NCBI GenBank assembly: GCA_021772095.1
Contig: JADYXR010000174.1
Location: forward strand, 1-64,000
DNA: 64,000 nt
From: Candidatus Obscuribacter sp.
GTDB taxonomy: Bacteria; Cyanobacteriota; Vampirovibrionia; Obscuribacterales; Obscuribacteraceae
Reading direction: 5' to 3'
Shown here: piece by piece, positions 9,209 to 19,240 of the stretch
Layout of the letters: each line of letters begins with the position of its first letter
How positions within the stretch are numbered: the stretch's first letter is position 1
Notes under the pieces: model-generated
What the model saw: the letters and a program-made list of their open reading frames with translations, nothing else
Databases searched by the model: none
What the model was told of the DNA's origin: nothing
Made by a program: the position numbers and the translations under genes

Positions 9209-10423
9209 CTACGGATTGTTGCCCGTCGGCGCTGGCGGATTGTTGCCGGTCGGCGCCGTCATGTCGGGCGTGCCAGGCACAGGCGTCGCTGGAGGGATTG
9301 TCGGTATTCCTTGCGGAGCGCCAGGAACGGGCTGATTGAATTGTTGTGGTGTGCCAGGAACCGGCTGTTGCATTCCTTGTGGTGAGCCAGGGACTGGCGT
9401 GGATTGAACCGGCATCGATTGAACGGGCATGGATTGAACTGGCATCGACGGTGTCATCGGCGTCGAAGGCATCGATGAAGCAGGCGTGGTCATGCTTGAA
9501 TCCGTTGTCGGCATAACTGGTGGCGCCGGTTTGCTGATCATCAGATACGCGAACATGATCAAGCAGACAATAATCACAATGGCGATCACTGCTGTATAAG
9601 CGTTTCCTTGTGGTGGTGGTTCAGTGCCCGCTCTGGACTCGTACGCCGCAGGCACCGTATTTGGTGCGCCATAACCGCCACCCGGGGCGCCATATGCGCC
9701 GCTTCCAGCTCCATAACCGGCCGGAGCTTGTCCGCCCGGCGTCGCAATCGATGCGGATATAGCCGACTGGTGTTGCTCGAAATTCTTCATCCACTGAGGA
9801 ACTTCACCTGTTGGTTTTTCCGATGCAGGTGGTCCTCCAGCGCCCACAGCAGGTGTAGGAATGGAGTTGAGCTGGTCGGCCAGGCTGGCGCCGGCCAGAG
9901 GTGCAGCCGCGGCCGGGGCGACGCCACCTGGCGCTGGAATGGAATCCAGGGCAGTTCTCGAGATTGAGGCTTCCGGAAGTCGGGCCACGCCGGGCGTCGG
10001 AATTGAATCGAGAAGATCTTTGGGAACGCTGGCGACATCAGGTGCCGCACCGACGCCTGGCGCCGGGATGGCATCGAGTTCGCTTCTTAGATTACTGATA
10101 TCCGTGTCCGCTCCGGTCTTGCGACCGAGAATCGAACCCGGGCCTTTCTTGGCGCCGGCCGCTCCCAGTGGTGGAGCTGCCGCAGGTGCGGGGGCTGCAC
10201 CGGGAACCGGCGCTGGAATAGCGTCTAACTGCTCTTTCAGGCTCAGACCTGGAGCTTCGGTCATGACCGGTGCACGTCCTTGCGCTCCGGCGCCCCGAAT
10301 AGCATCGAGTCGTTGCTTACTACTTGAAGGGTTGTCGTGTCCCTGGCAATGTCCGGCGGCGTTGACATTCATGGTTTTGCCGCAAATTTGGCACGTTTCA
10401 GAGGTCATAGGCTCAACTCGCAA
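9209..10423 (-). CDS. zinc-ribbon-like, Pro/Ala-rich repeat protein with one TM segment
   Basis: 404 aa; CQICGKTMNVNAAGHCQGH; repeated LD(A/S)IP(A/T)P units; TM YTAVIAIVIIVCLIMFAYLMI; MPVQS repeats. Confidence 0.7.
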   Translation of the reverse strand: MRVEPMTSETCQICGKTMNVNAAGHCQGHDNPSSSKQRLDAIRGAGAQGRAPVMTEAPGLSLKEQLDAIPAPVPGAAPAPAAAPPLGAAGAKKGPGSILGRKTGADTDISNLRSELDAIPAPGVGAAPDVASVPKDLLDSIPTPGVARLPEASISRTALDSIPAPGGVAPAAAAPLAGASLADQLNSIPTPAVGAGGPPASEKPTGEVPQWMKNFEQHQSAISASIATPGGQAPAGYGAGSGAYGAPGGGYGAPNTVPAAYESRAGTEPPPQGNAYTAVIAIVIIVCLIMFAYLMISKPAPPVMPTTDSSMTTPASSMPSTPMTPSMPVQSMPVQSMPVQSTPVPGSPQGMQQPVPGTPQQFNQPVPGAPQGIPTIPPATPVPGTPDMTAPTGNNPPAPTGNNP

Positions 10424-10697
10424 TGGGGTGACTATGCTGTATTTCGAAAGGTCGGTTACTCGAACGGTCGTTTAGCATCATTAACATACCCGGTTCGGTA
10501 CATTAAAAGCGTTCGTATTATATATGAAACCTTCCGAGCTTAAACATGAGGTCTCATGTGGCCGCTATTTGGGCGCCCAGAGAATCTCAGGATTAAATCT
10601 CGGGTGAGAGCGCAGGCGGGGCTCGGCGAAATATCTACGAACGATTCGGGCTGACAGACCGATATAATGAGTGTTCTACCTGCGGTTGATTGACATC

Positions 10698-11261
10698 ATG
10701 CCTAATCGTTTTAATAAACCTTATCTCTGTTTATCTGTCCTTGCCTCGGTCGCAGCCCTTGCTGCTTCACCTGTCCAGGCTAAGGATCTGACCTATGTGC
10801 AGGGCAAGGGAGCTCCCAAAACCATTACACAAAAGCCGCTGCCGCCGATGCCGCACATCACGCAGGCACCGGTTAAGCGCCTGGTCAAAGTTGTGCAGCC
10901 CGCCTTGCCGATGGAAGCTCTGGATAGCGGCGAAAAGAGCGGCATTCGATTGTTTCAAGCCGTGGTTATTCAAAGCAAGCCCGACCTCGATTTGCTCTGG
11001 TCTCGCCACAAGCCCGGTCAGCCGGCGCCGGACATCGACTTTGAAAACCACACTGTCTTAGCTGTGTTCGACGGTCAGAAAAATCGTGCCGGCTACCAGG
11101 TTCAAATTGTTTCGATAAGAAGAACGGAAAGCGGTGCCAATGTCGGATATCGGGTGACCAGAGTCGGCAACTCGGCTGCCTCTGCGGCGATTAATGTGCA
11201 GCCATACGCCATTGTCAAAACCAATAAAGTTGTAGGAAGTGTGGCTTTCGGAAGTGAGTAA
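10698..11261 (+). CDS. secreted PrcB C-terminal-like domain protein
   Basis: Signal peptide; DLDLLWSRH...DFENHTVLAVFDGQKNRAGYQVQIVSI...VKTNKVVGSVAF resembles PrcB_C; start moved from 10671. Confidence 0.6.
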   Translation: MPNRFNKPYLCLSVLASVAALAASPVQAKDLTYVQGKGAPKTITQKPLPPMPHITQAPVKRLVKVVQPALPMEALDSGEKSGIRLFQAVVIQSKPDLDLLWSRHKPGQPAPDIDFENHTVLAVFDGQKNRAGYQVQIVSIRRTESGANVGYRVTRVGNSAASAAINVQPYAIVKTNKVVGSVAFGSE

Positions 11262-11301
11262 TGGGGCGACCGTTTATTCTTTCAAACGACAGGAGAAGCT
11301 C

Positions 11302-11829
11302 ATGAAAAATTTTATGGTGGCACCATTAAGTCTGATCGTTTTATTGGGTGCACTCGGGCTCACCGGATGTGGTGGCGACGGTTGGAAGAAAATGTCAATC
11401 GACGGTGCGTCGGTGAGTTTTGAAATGCCTGAGCCCATCAAACAAGTCGAGGATCAGGGTATGGTCATGTACCTTGCTCAGAAGCCTGAACAAAAAATGT
11501 CTTTTCGCGTTGGAATTTTGAAACGTAATTTTGAAGAAGACCAAAAGTCAAACGTATCCGATGAAAAAGTATTGACGAATTTTGCTCAACGCGTGCTGCA
11601 AGCCAATCAACAGCAATTCGCGCAAATGAAGATGCCATGCGAGTTTAAGTTCAATGGAAACTTCCCGGTTGAGGCTGGATTCGGTCAGCAGTATCAGGCC
11701 AAAGTCGGTAAAGCGTTCGTTCTCGATCGATTCTATATCAACAAGATGGGAATCTATTACGTTGAGTGCACCACTCAGGACTCCAACCATCCTGATATTG
11801 CGCGCTTCCTGGCGTCGTTTAAACCCTGA
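11302..11829 (+). CDS. putative lipoprotein
   Basis: Lipobox LGLTGCGG; SD aggagaag upstream of ATG 11302; start moved from 11239. Confidence 0.7.
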   Translation: MKNFMVAPLSLIVLLGALGLTGCGGDGWKKMSIDGASVSFEMPEPIKQVEDQGMVMYLAQKPEQKMSFRVGILKRNFEEDQKSNVSDEKVLTNFAQRVLQANQQQFAQMKMPCEFKFNGNFPVEAGFGQQYQAKVGKAFVLDRFYINKMGIYYVECTTQDSNHPDIARFLASFKP

Positions 11830-12842
11830 TGATCAGTGCAAGTTCGGAAGTCATTCCAATTATTGATGTGTCTAATCTTGTGGCAGGTGTTGGTGATACC
11901 ACTAACGCCGCCGACGAGATCAGAAAAGCTTGTTGCAACAACGGTTTCTTTTACATCAGTGGACATGGTGTCGATAAGGACCTGCAACTGCGATTGGAGC
12001 AATTGAGTCGGCAATTTTTTCTGCTTGACGCTGAAACAAAACTGAAAATTCGAATGGAACTTGGCGGCCGCGCCTGGCGTGGATACTTTCCAGTCGGCGT
12101 CGAATACACATCCGGTAAGCCGGATAAGAAGGAAGGAATTTACTTCGGCTCAGAACTTCCGAATTCGCATCCCAAGGTGAAAAGCGGGCTGCCCATGCAT
12201 GGTGCGAATTTGTTTCCTGAGCTGCCGGGTTTTCGAGAGACTGTGCTCGAGTATCTCGCCGCGATGGAAAATCTCGGTCAGGCCTTGATGCGGGGAATCG
12301 CTCTCAGTCTCGGTCTTGATGCCGAGTATTTTCGTGAGCGATATACTGACGATCCGCTCATCCTCTTTCGGATTTTTCACTACCCGGCTCTGTCAGCTCC
12401 GTTTTCGAATGACGATGCCAAGTTGCAGGAATGGAGCGTAGGCGAACACACCGATTATGGAATTCTGACGATTCTTCGGCAGGACGCCGTCGCTGGATTG
12501 CAGGTTAAATCCCAATCAAAGTGGATCGATGCGCCGCCGGTACCCGACACATTCATCTGCAATATCGGCGATATGCTGGACCGCATGACAGGCGGACTTT
12601 ACCGATCCACTCCGCATCGTGTGCTCAACAGAAGTGGTCTTTCGCGCATGTCGTTTCCATTTTTCTTCGACCCGAACTTCGACGCTGAGGTCAAAGCAAT
12701 CAATCCCGATATGCCGGCAATGGAAGACAAGTTTGAGCGCTGGGATCAAGCCAGTGTCCACGAGTTTAGTGGCACATACGGTGACTACATTTTGAAGAAG
12801 GTTTCAAAGGTGTTTTCGGAATTGAGTCGAGAGACGCTGTGA
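11829..12842 (+). CDS. 2-oxoglutarate/Fe(II)-dependent oxygenase (isopenicillin N synthase-like)
   Basis: 337 aa; IPIIDVSNLV, GFFYISGHGV, GEHTDYGILTIL (HxD), TPHRVLN, RMSFPFFFDP (RxS); TGATG overlap with upstream gene. Confidence 0.92.
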   Translation: MISASSEVIPIIDVSNLVAGVGDTTNAADEIRKACCNNGFFYISGHGVDKDLQLRLEQLSRQFFLLDAETKLKIRMELGGRAWRGYFPVGVEYTSGKPDKKEGIYFGSELPNSHPKVKSGLPMHGANLFPELPGFRETVLEYLAAMENLGQALMRGIALSLGLDAEYFRERYTDDPLILFRIFHYPALSAPFSNDDAKLQEWSVGEHTDYGILTILRQDAVAGLQVKSQSKWIDAPPVPDTFICNIGDMLDRMTGGLYRSTPHRVLNRSGLSRMSFPFFFDPNFDAEVKAINPDMPAMEDKFERWDQASVHEFSGTYGDYILKKVSKVFSELSRETL

Positions 12843-12883
12843 CGTCGTTCGTTGTAAACTTGGTCAGTCGATTGACGGCTAAC

Positions 12884-13062
12884 TTGTACTTGTGAACCAA
12901 AACCTCCAGTACAACCAATCGATTTAGTACAACCAAATCCTTTAGTACACCAAATCTTTTGTACAACCTGATCGTTTTAGAACAATCAAATCCCTTAGTA
13001 CAACGGAATCCTTTAGTACATGTGAACCAATCTTGTAGTACTGGTGAACCAAATCATTAGTG
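12884..13062. repeat. degenerate tandem array, about 9 units, core TTTAGTACAACCAAATCC
   Basis: GTAC (or variant) cores at 12886, 12909, 12927, 12945, 12961, 12980, 12998, 13016, 13038; dominant spacing 18 bp. Confidence 0.85.
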
Positions 13063-13071
13063 GTGGGTGAG

Positions 13072-15150
13072 ATGCATATTGAATCTGTAAACGCGCAGGA
13101 CGATAACGCCGAATTCAAACCGTACATACCGCCAGAACAATCGATGGCGGAACTCACGCCGAAAGCGATTCTGCTCGGTTGTTTATTCGGGATTTTGTTT
13201 GGTGCAGCGTCTGTTTATCTGGCACTCAAAGCCGGTCTCACGGTGTCGGCGTCGATTCCCGTCGCGGTACTGGCGATTTCGATCGGACGAAAATTTTTCA
13301 ACACTACGATATTGGAAAACAACATCATTCAAACTTGCGCATCGGCAGGTGAATCGATTGCTTCGGGTGTGGTGTTCACATTGACCGGTTTTTTGTTTCT
13401 CTCGATTGCTACCAGCGGAGATAGCGTCGGAGCGCCATTCTTCAATTACTGGACAATATTCACGCTGGCGGCGCTGGGCGGTTTGCTCGGCACGCTCATG
13501 ATGATTCCGTTGCGTCGCTCGCTGATCGTTAAGGAACATGGCAAGCTGCCATATCCTGAGGGCACCGCATGTGGTTCCGTTCTAATTGCCGGAGACAAGG
13601 GTGGAGATTTTGCCAAGACTGCCTACATGGGTCTGGGCTTCGCCATGGTTTATGCATTCTTGCGCAACGTTCTTCATGTGATTGCTGAAACTCCGACATA
13701 CGTGACGCAACAAGCCAACCGATTTTTGCCCTCGGCAACTGTGAATGGCGAAATCACTCCGGAATATATGGGTGTTGGTTACATTGTTGGTTTCAGAATT
13801 GCCGGATGTTTGGTGGCTGGAGGCGTTTTGTCCTGGCTGGGATTGATTCCGCTGCTTGCCGGGCTTGTGCCCATGGATACGATTGCAGAACAACTGGTCA
13901 AACTTGGTTATCTATCTGCAGTCACCGCCAGTGGTGGCCCCGGCAGTTGGGATCCGAACACTCATACTTTTGCGAACACAGCCGACGCAATCTATAAAGC
14001 TTACGTTCGTCAGATCGGTGCGGGTGCTGTCGCCGCCGGCGGTTTCATCACGCTGATAAAAACCATACCTACAATAATCTCGTCGTTTAAAGAAAGTCTG
14101 GGCTCATTCAAAGGGCAAGATGGTGGCGTCGCGAGAATTAGAACCGACGACGACCTGTCCATGAAGACGGTATTGTTCGGCTCAATTGCGCTGGTTGCAT
14201 TAATGGTATTTCTGCCGCAAATTCCCGGCGATTCGATCTTCCAAAAGTTGTTGATCGGATTGCTCGTTGTGATCTTTGGTTTCTTCTTCGTCACTGTTTC
14301 AAGTCGGATCGTTGGAATTATTGGTTCCAGTTCAAACCCCATTTCCGGAATGACAATTGCAACGTTGATGGCTACATCACTTGTATTCATCGGCTTTGGA
14401 CTGACCGGCAGTTTGTACGAACCGATGGTGCTCGTGGTCGGCAGTATCGTCTGCATAGCCGCCGCCAATGGTGGCGCGACGTCGCAGGATTTGAAGACTG
14501 GTTACATCGTTGGTGCCACTCCACGCGCGCAGCAGATCGTCTTGTTCATCGGTGCTGTAGTGTCGTCGGTCGTGATCGGATTAACCGTCAGGCAGCTCGA
14601 TTTGCCGACACCGGATCTGGCAGCTCAAGGGATTCTCCACGCCATCGGCAGCGATAAATTTCCTGCTCCACAAGGGACGTTGATGGCGACGTTGATCAAA
14701 GGCATGCTCTCGTTCAACCTTGATTGGAACTTCGTGTTGGTCGGTGTTTTTCTCGCCGTAACCATGGAACTTTGCGGAGTCAACTCGTTGAACTTCGCAG
14801 TCGGAGCCTACCTTCCTCTCTCCACAACCTTGCCGATTTTTGCCGGTGGATTGATTCGAAAAATCGTCGATGTCAAAACGCAACTGAGCGGCGGTAAAGT
14901 TGAGGAAGATGAACTCGGCAGTGGAAGCTTGTTCGCAACCGGGCTGGTGGCGGGCGGTGCGCTCGCCGGGGTGGTGGTCGCGCTGATATCGATACCTGAA
15001 GACATGTTCAAACTGTTGCAGTCGATTAGCATGGAACACGCACTCACTCAAGCGCTCGGTTCCGGCGGCTATCAGATGCTAGGACTGGGATTCTTTGTTT
15101 TTATGGCAGTCACTTTGTATCACGTGGCGACACGCAAACCTAAAGAATAG
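13072..15150 (+). CDS. OPT family oligopeptide transporter
   Basis: about 690 aa polytopic protein; LTPKAILLGCLFGILFGAASVYLALKAGLTVSASIPVAVL; KLPYPEGTACGSVL; TSQDLKTGYIVGATPRAQQ; GTG 13060 is an alternative start. Confidence 0.93.
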   Translation: MHIESVNAQDDNAEFKPYIPPEQSMAELTPKAILLGCLFGILFGAASVYLALKAGLTVSASIPVAVLAISIGRKFFNTTILENNIIQTCASAGESIASGVVFTLTGFLFLSIATSGDSVGAPFFNYWTIFTLAALGGLLGTLMMIPLRRSLIVKEHGKLPYPEGTACGSVLIAGDKGGDFAKTAYMGLGFAMVYAFLRNVLHVIAETPTYVTQQANRFLPSATVNGEITPEYMGVGYIVGFRIAGCLVAGGVLSWLGLIPLLAGLVPMDTIAEQLVKLGYLSAVTASGGPGSWDPNTHTFANTADAIYKAYVRQIGAGAVAAGGFITLIKTIPTIISSFKESLGSFKGQDGGVARIRTDDDLSMKTVLFGSIALVALMVFLPQIPGDSIFQKLLIGLLVVIFGFFFVTVSSRIVGIIGSSSNPISGMTIATLMATSLVFIGFGLTGSLYEPMVLVVGSIVCIAAANGGATSQDLKTGYIVGATPRAQQIVLFIGAVVSSVVIGLTVRQLDLPTPDLAAQGILHAIGSDKFPAPQGTLMATLIKGMLSFNLDWNFVLVGVFLAVTMELCGVNSLNFAVGAYLPLSTTLPIFAGGLIRKIVDVKTQLSGGKVEEDELGSGSLFATGLVAGGALAGVVVALISIPEDMFKLLQSISMEHALTQALGSGGYQMLGLGFFVFMAVTLYHVATRKPKE

Positions 15151-15239
15151 CATTGGTCGATCAAGATGTGAGATTCACAACCGACCAACGATCCGCTCTG
15201 TCGCTTGCTTTATCGAAAAGAAGGTATCGGCGCTGCCGT

Positions 15240-16199
15240 TTAAATCGCGAGTCCTTCGATTGACTTACGTATATGGGCAAGTGGTGCTTGGTCATCAAAT
15301 ATGGTGGCACGGCCCTGGCGTCTGACTCCAAGCTCTCGCAAGAGTTGGCGAATGTCGACCGTTTTGGGTGCATCGGCCATTTCGTCGAATAGATTCTCTA
15401 ACACCTGCGCCCTGATTGCGGCATCGCCGACGCGCAGAGTTTTTTGAGTACTCCAATCGGATGCTGCCGTCCCACCTTCGTTGGCAATCGCTCGCAGTGC
15501 CTGTTCCAAGCCTCTGCGATTATTGGTGCGCTTGCGAATTTGAACGTCGGCGACCAGGCAATAGAGTGCGCCACCCCAGTAAATGCGACCGTAACCGCGA
15601 GCGCTATTCAGTCCGCCTGCATCACCGGAACTCGGCAGACCCTTTTGCAAATTGTCAGCCAGGTCGCCCCAAACTTCCTCGCGCGAAACTTTGCCAATCC
15701 GCATTCTTCCGATCGGCTCGATGTATGTTGCGATGCCTTCCGCCAACCAGCGGTGGCGCCGAGTCAGAATTGGAAATGCGAGATGCATCATCTCATGAGT
15801 CAGGGTCCAACTGGTCTCCAGATCTCCTCGATTGGCATATGCGCCGATATCGATTTCGATCAAACCGTAACCGCCTGCATCCTCATGCGTGGACGTCGCA
15901 AATCCGACGCCATCATCGTTAGTTGGAGCGATGGCGACGATCGTTTTTTGCACTGGAAATTTGCCATAGTAAGCGACTACGGCACGAGCAGCATCGCGAA
16001 CGTATGTTTTCACTTCTTCTGAACTCACGTTGAGATCGCCGTCTTTGATTTGTATCAAAAACTGCGAACCGTCAACGGCGATGGTCGACTGCCGGGAATT
16101 GACTCTTGCAGACGCTTCGCACGGAGCGATCAACATTCCGGCTACGCAGGTTGCGACTACCGCAACCGCCGTCAGTTTCTTTTGGTAATCCAGAAGCAA
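15240..16199 (-). CDS. secreted zinc metallopeptidase-like (gluzincin) protein
   Basis: 319 aa; signal peptide; TLTHEMMHLAFP + WLAEGIATYIEP (HExxH plus downstream E). Confidence 0.75.
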   Translation of the reverse strand: MLLDYQKKLTAVAVVATCVAGMLIAPCEASARVNSRQSTIAVDGSQFLIQIKDGDLNVSSEEVKTYVRDAARAVVAYYGKFPVQKTIVAIAPTNDDGVGFATSTHEDAGGYGLIEIDIGAYANRGDLETSWTLTHEMMHLAFPILTRRHRWLAEGIATYIEPIGRMRIGKVSREEVWGDLADNLQKGLPSSGDAGGLNSARGYGRIYWGGALYCLVADVQIRKRTNNRRGLEQALRAIANEGGTAASDWSTQKTLRVGDAAIRAQVLENLFDEMADAPKTVDIRQLLRELGVRRQGRATIFDDQAPLAHIRKSIEGLAI

Positions 16200-16253
16200 G
16201 TGAACACCAACGTAGAGATAGTTTCATTCTATTCGAAAAACTCTGTTCCCGCC

Positions 16254-16925
16254 TCAACGGTTTGGTGCAATGAAACACATAACCTCGCGCTTTCCGACTT
16301 CTGTTTCAAGCGGAATAGCGATCAGTGTTTTTACGTTCAAACTATTTTCTTTGTACGATAGAAAATTTTGTTTCTGCAATTGCAGTTTCAGTCGTTCGAA
16401 CATGTAGCTGGGAATTCGCACTGTATCGATGATGTTTTTATTCAGGGTCGCTTCAAGGCGCAGACTGACCAATGCGCTGGCGAACGCTGCAATTTCAGCA
16501 TCGCTTAAAGTATCGGGATTTTTTAGAAATATGCCAATGCGATGCCGTTCTTCCAGGGGGAATTTAGTGAAGTGCTTGCATCCAATCGATGCGCCGTTCT
16601 TAAACCACATGTCTTGATACTTTGTTTCCGGTGCAAACTGATTATGCTTCGTGTCGTTTTTGCAGAACACTCGGACACGAACAACTTGATTTAACTGTGT
16701 TCCAGCGAAGTTTATATAATTCGGTTTCTCTTCGCAGTCGAGTTCCAACACGTCATCGTACTTCATATAGTCCACCATCTGCGGTGGCATCGGTTTTTTC
16801 TCGCGCAAGTGCAAAGAAGATTGACTCTCCAAACCCGATGCTTGAAGCAGCATTGATATGACCATGATTGCTAGATGTGGATGGATTGCAGTTTTAAACA
16901 CGGTTTTGTTCAACGGATAGTTCAT
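16254..16925 (-). CDS. hypothetical protein
   Basis: 223 aa ORF, hydrophobic N-terminus. Confidence 0.55.
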   Translation of the reverse strand: MNYPLNKTVFKTAIHPHLAIMVISMLLQASGLESQSSLHLREKKPMPPQMVDYMKYDDVLELDCEEKPNYINFAGTQLNQVVRVRVFCKNDTKHNQFAPETKYQDMWFKNGASIGCKHFTKFPLEERHRIGIFLKNPDTLSDAEIAAFASALVSLRLEATLNKNIIDTVRIPSYMFERLKLQLQKQNFLSYKENSLNVKTLIAIPLETEVGKREVMCFIAPNR

Positions 16926-17365
16926 TACGGAAATCTGGGCATGTCTTTTAGATGGCGATGTTTCTGTTTTTGGGTGGAGTTTGGATCGTCTGTAGTTGAG
17001 CGAGTCAGAACTACTTCCTGGGTTGTGCCCACCAACTGACTCTCCTCATCACATCGCTGCTGGCGATCATTGAAGCAATCGCACCGACGTACGATCGCTG
17101 GGTCTGCTGTAACATTCCCTCACACGCAGGCGTGGTGGAAGACATTTTAAACCTGCGTCCCAACAGGCTTCCTAATTTCTAACGCATTCCAGTCGGCATT
17201 TTATAGGGGTTTGCCTATGGGTGCCTGTCTTGACAGTGGCTGGAACTCGATGATAGCGTGATCTTAACCACCTTTTTTACTACGCACCGAAAAATATTTA
17301 CTACAGAAACGCCTGGCTGCTGGCAGCCGGGACGATCGCTACCGGCCTCTCAGAGGAGGTTCTTA

Positions 17366-18328
17366 ATGGACAAAAGTTTTCGTCTCAAATCACTTACTAT
17401 CTCAGTGTCGGTTGCTTTTTGTTCTTTAGCTGTAGCGGGAATCGCTAACGCACAACAGACCATTGCTGGCGTAAAAGTTTTTCCCGATAACAACGTCTGG
17501 AATACTAAAATCGATGCCCGCGCAGTTGACACCAACTCGGATACTTACGTCAACTCTCTTGGGCGCACTCGTCATTTTCACCCGGATTGGGGATCCAATC
17601 CAGCGTATGGAATTCCGTACAACATCGTGCAAGACGGTAAGAAGCCGCTCAAATTTATCAATGTTTCTTTTGACTACGATGACGAGAGTGATGTTGGTCC
17701 CTATCCTGTAAATTCGAAGTTGAAGATCGAGGGTGATAACTGGAATGCCAAAAAAAATCCTGGTGACCGTCATGTTTTGATGATTCATCCGGCAACGAAG
17801 ACGCTCTACGAAATGTTCTATGTACGGAAGAACGCTAAAGAAGCCGGGTCGGGAGCTATTTTTCACTTGGATTCAAACGCTCTTCGTCCTGATGGGTGGA
17901 CGTCGGCAGACGCTGCTGGTCTTCCGATATTCCCCGCTCTAATCAATTACGACGAAGCTGCCTCGGGTGTTATCAAACACGCATTTCGTATGACCTGTAC
18001 CCGCACTAAGGGTTATGTGTGGCCTGCAAGACACTTAGCAGGAGCTCAAACTGATGGCTGGCCTCCTTTAGGAAAACGTTTTCGCCTGAAATCATCATTC
18101 AACATCTCAAGCTTTTCGCCGATCAACAGAGCGATTCTGACTGCGATGAAAGAGTACGGTTTGTTTATTTGCGACCACGGATCGAATTGGTTCGTTCAAG
18201 GTACGTCTGATCCGCGATGGGACGACGACGATTTGAATGCGTTGAAAGCACTTACGGGTAATGACTTCGAGGTGATTAACGAAGCTCCTATGATGGTCAA
18301 CCCTGACTCGGGTCAGGCTAATCCATGA
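17366..18328 (+). CDS. secreted hypothetical protein
   Basis: about 320 aa from ATG 17366 with SD agaggagg; signal peptide ...VAGIANAQQ; start moved from 17258. Confidence 0.75.
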   Translation: MDKSFRLKSLTISVSVAFCSLAVAGIANAQQTIAGVKVFPDNNVWNTKIDARAVDTNSDTYVNSLGRTRHFHPDWGSNPAYGIPYNIVQDGKKPLKFINVSFDYDDESDVGPYPVNSKLKIEGDNWNAKKNPGDRHVLMIHPATKTLYEMFYVRKNAKEAGSGAIFHLDSNALRPDGWTSADAAGLPIFPALINYDEAASGVIKHAFRMTCTRTKGYVWPARHLAGAQTDGWPPLGKRFRLKSSFNISSFSPINRAILTAMKEYGLFICDHGSNWFVQGTSDPRWDDDDLNALKALTGNDFEVINEAPMMVNPDSGQANP

Positions 18329-19230
18329 GCAACGGACGTCGGTGTGCCAGGGGAAACATGCTTTTCCTTTGTGTCGCCATTGGGCTGCTGATATTGGCTC
18401 TCGTAGGTATGGCATTTTGGTTTCAGCTGACGTTTTTCTCGAATCAGTTGCTTCAGGATACATCGGAAAAAGTTGCATTAAACGCTGCCCAAAAACTCAA
18501 TGAGAATGAAAACGCCGGGAAGATCAATAATCTGACGGGGTGTGCTCGTGAACTTGTTTTCTCGGCAAGACAGATGCATTCAAAGACCGTCGCTGAAGCC
18601 GCTTTTGCAGAGTACGAACCATTGGCTGCACAAGTTCTAGAGCAGTCTCGCGACGGCGCTAATTTAATTGCCGACGAACGGCAGCGGTTGATCAATTCAT
18701 CGATTGTGAATTTGCGTGCGCTAGTCAAGGAAAAATCGGCGCCGTTCGGGCGAGAGATCGCGTTGTTCGATGCGGCCGTAGAGAAACCCCGCATCGTGAG
18801 CTTCAGTATAGGATCACTTGAGAATCTGGAATCAAATGTAATCGCTTCGGCTGGTGTACCAGAACTCACCGCATATGATACCGGTCACCAATACATAAAG
18901 CATGGAAAGGATTTTGATTTTTATCGAGCCAACGATCCTCTTAAACTGCCTGCACCTGATGATGATTTGAAGTTTGAGCTATCTCAGCTTCCCATCGCTG
19001 TAAACGGCACCTCCGCGCCGCTGCGTTTGGTTTCGGAAAGTCATTACAAGCCGTCCATGGTGCTGGTCGAAGATGGCAAAGATGCGATTGGTAGTTGCGC
19101 TATAATGCCGTCGTGCGTGCAGGTTTTGATGTCTGTGAAGATGAAAAGCAAAGTCGCGACACAACTGGAATCCGGGACTCAAAGCACGAGCACTGCTTGT
19201 ACAAATGGTGCCTCACCGGATCCGAAGTAG
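18325..19230 (+). CDS. TadG-like pilus-assembly/envelope protein
   Basis: 301 aa; N-terminal RGNMLFLCVAIGLLILALVGMAFWFQLTFFSNQ followed by Ala-rich segment; ATGA overlap with upstream gene. Confidence 0.55.
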   Translation: MSNGRRCARGNMLFLCVAIGLLILALVGMAFWFQLTFFSNQLLQDTSEKVALNAAQKLNENENAGKINNLTGCARELVFSARQMHSKTVAEAAFAEYEPLAAQVLEQSRDGANLIADERQRLINSSIVNLRALVKEKSAPFGREIALFDAAVEKPRIVSFSIGSLENLESNVIASAGVPELTAYDTGHQYIKHGKDFDFYRANDPLKLPAPDDDLKFELSQLPIAVNGTSAPLRLVSESHYKPSMVLVEDGKDAIGSCAIMPSCVQVLMSVKMKSKVATQLESGTQSTSTACTNGASPDPK

Positions 19231-19240
19231 AAATACAATT

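Noticed and set aside
9861-10475. 204-aa plus ORF antisense to the zinc-ribbon repeat protein
   Set aside because: Alternate-frame translation of Pro/Ala repeat DNA; the minus ORF has terminator and domain structure
12884-13062. CRISPR array
   Set aside because: Units are contiguous and degenerate with no unique spacers, and no cas genes are visible
12766-13157. Minus-strand ORFs 12766..12966 and 12942..13157 (VLKDLVVLNRLVVLEVL...) across the tandem array
   Set aside because: Generated by translation of the 18-bp DNA repeat (18 is a multiple of 3); overlap flanking gene ends and lack an SD
13183-15051. Minus ORFs inside the OPT transporter gene
   Set aside because: Fully contained antisense frames with no recognisable domain
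16990-17181. Open frame QNYFLGCAHQLTLLITSLLAIIEAIAPTYDRWVCCNIPSHAGVVEDILNLRPNRLPNF*
   Set aside because: Looks protein-like but has no start codon and is short enough to arise by chance; could be a gene remnant, not supportable by eye
17262-17365. Possible riboswitch/SD-sequestering hairpin (cctggctgctggcagccggg; cctctcagaggagg) before 17366
   Set aside because: No known riboswitch consensus recognised; short stems are within chance expectation
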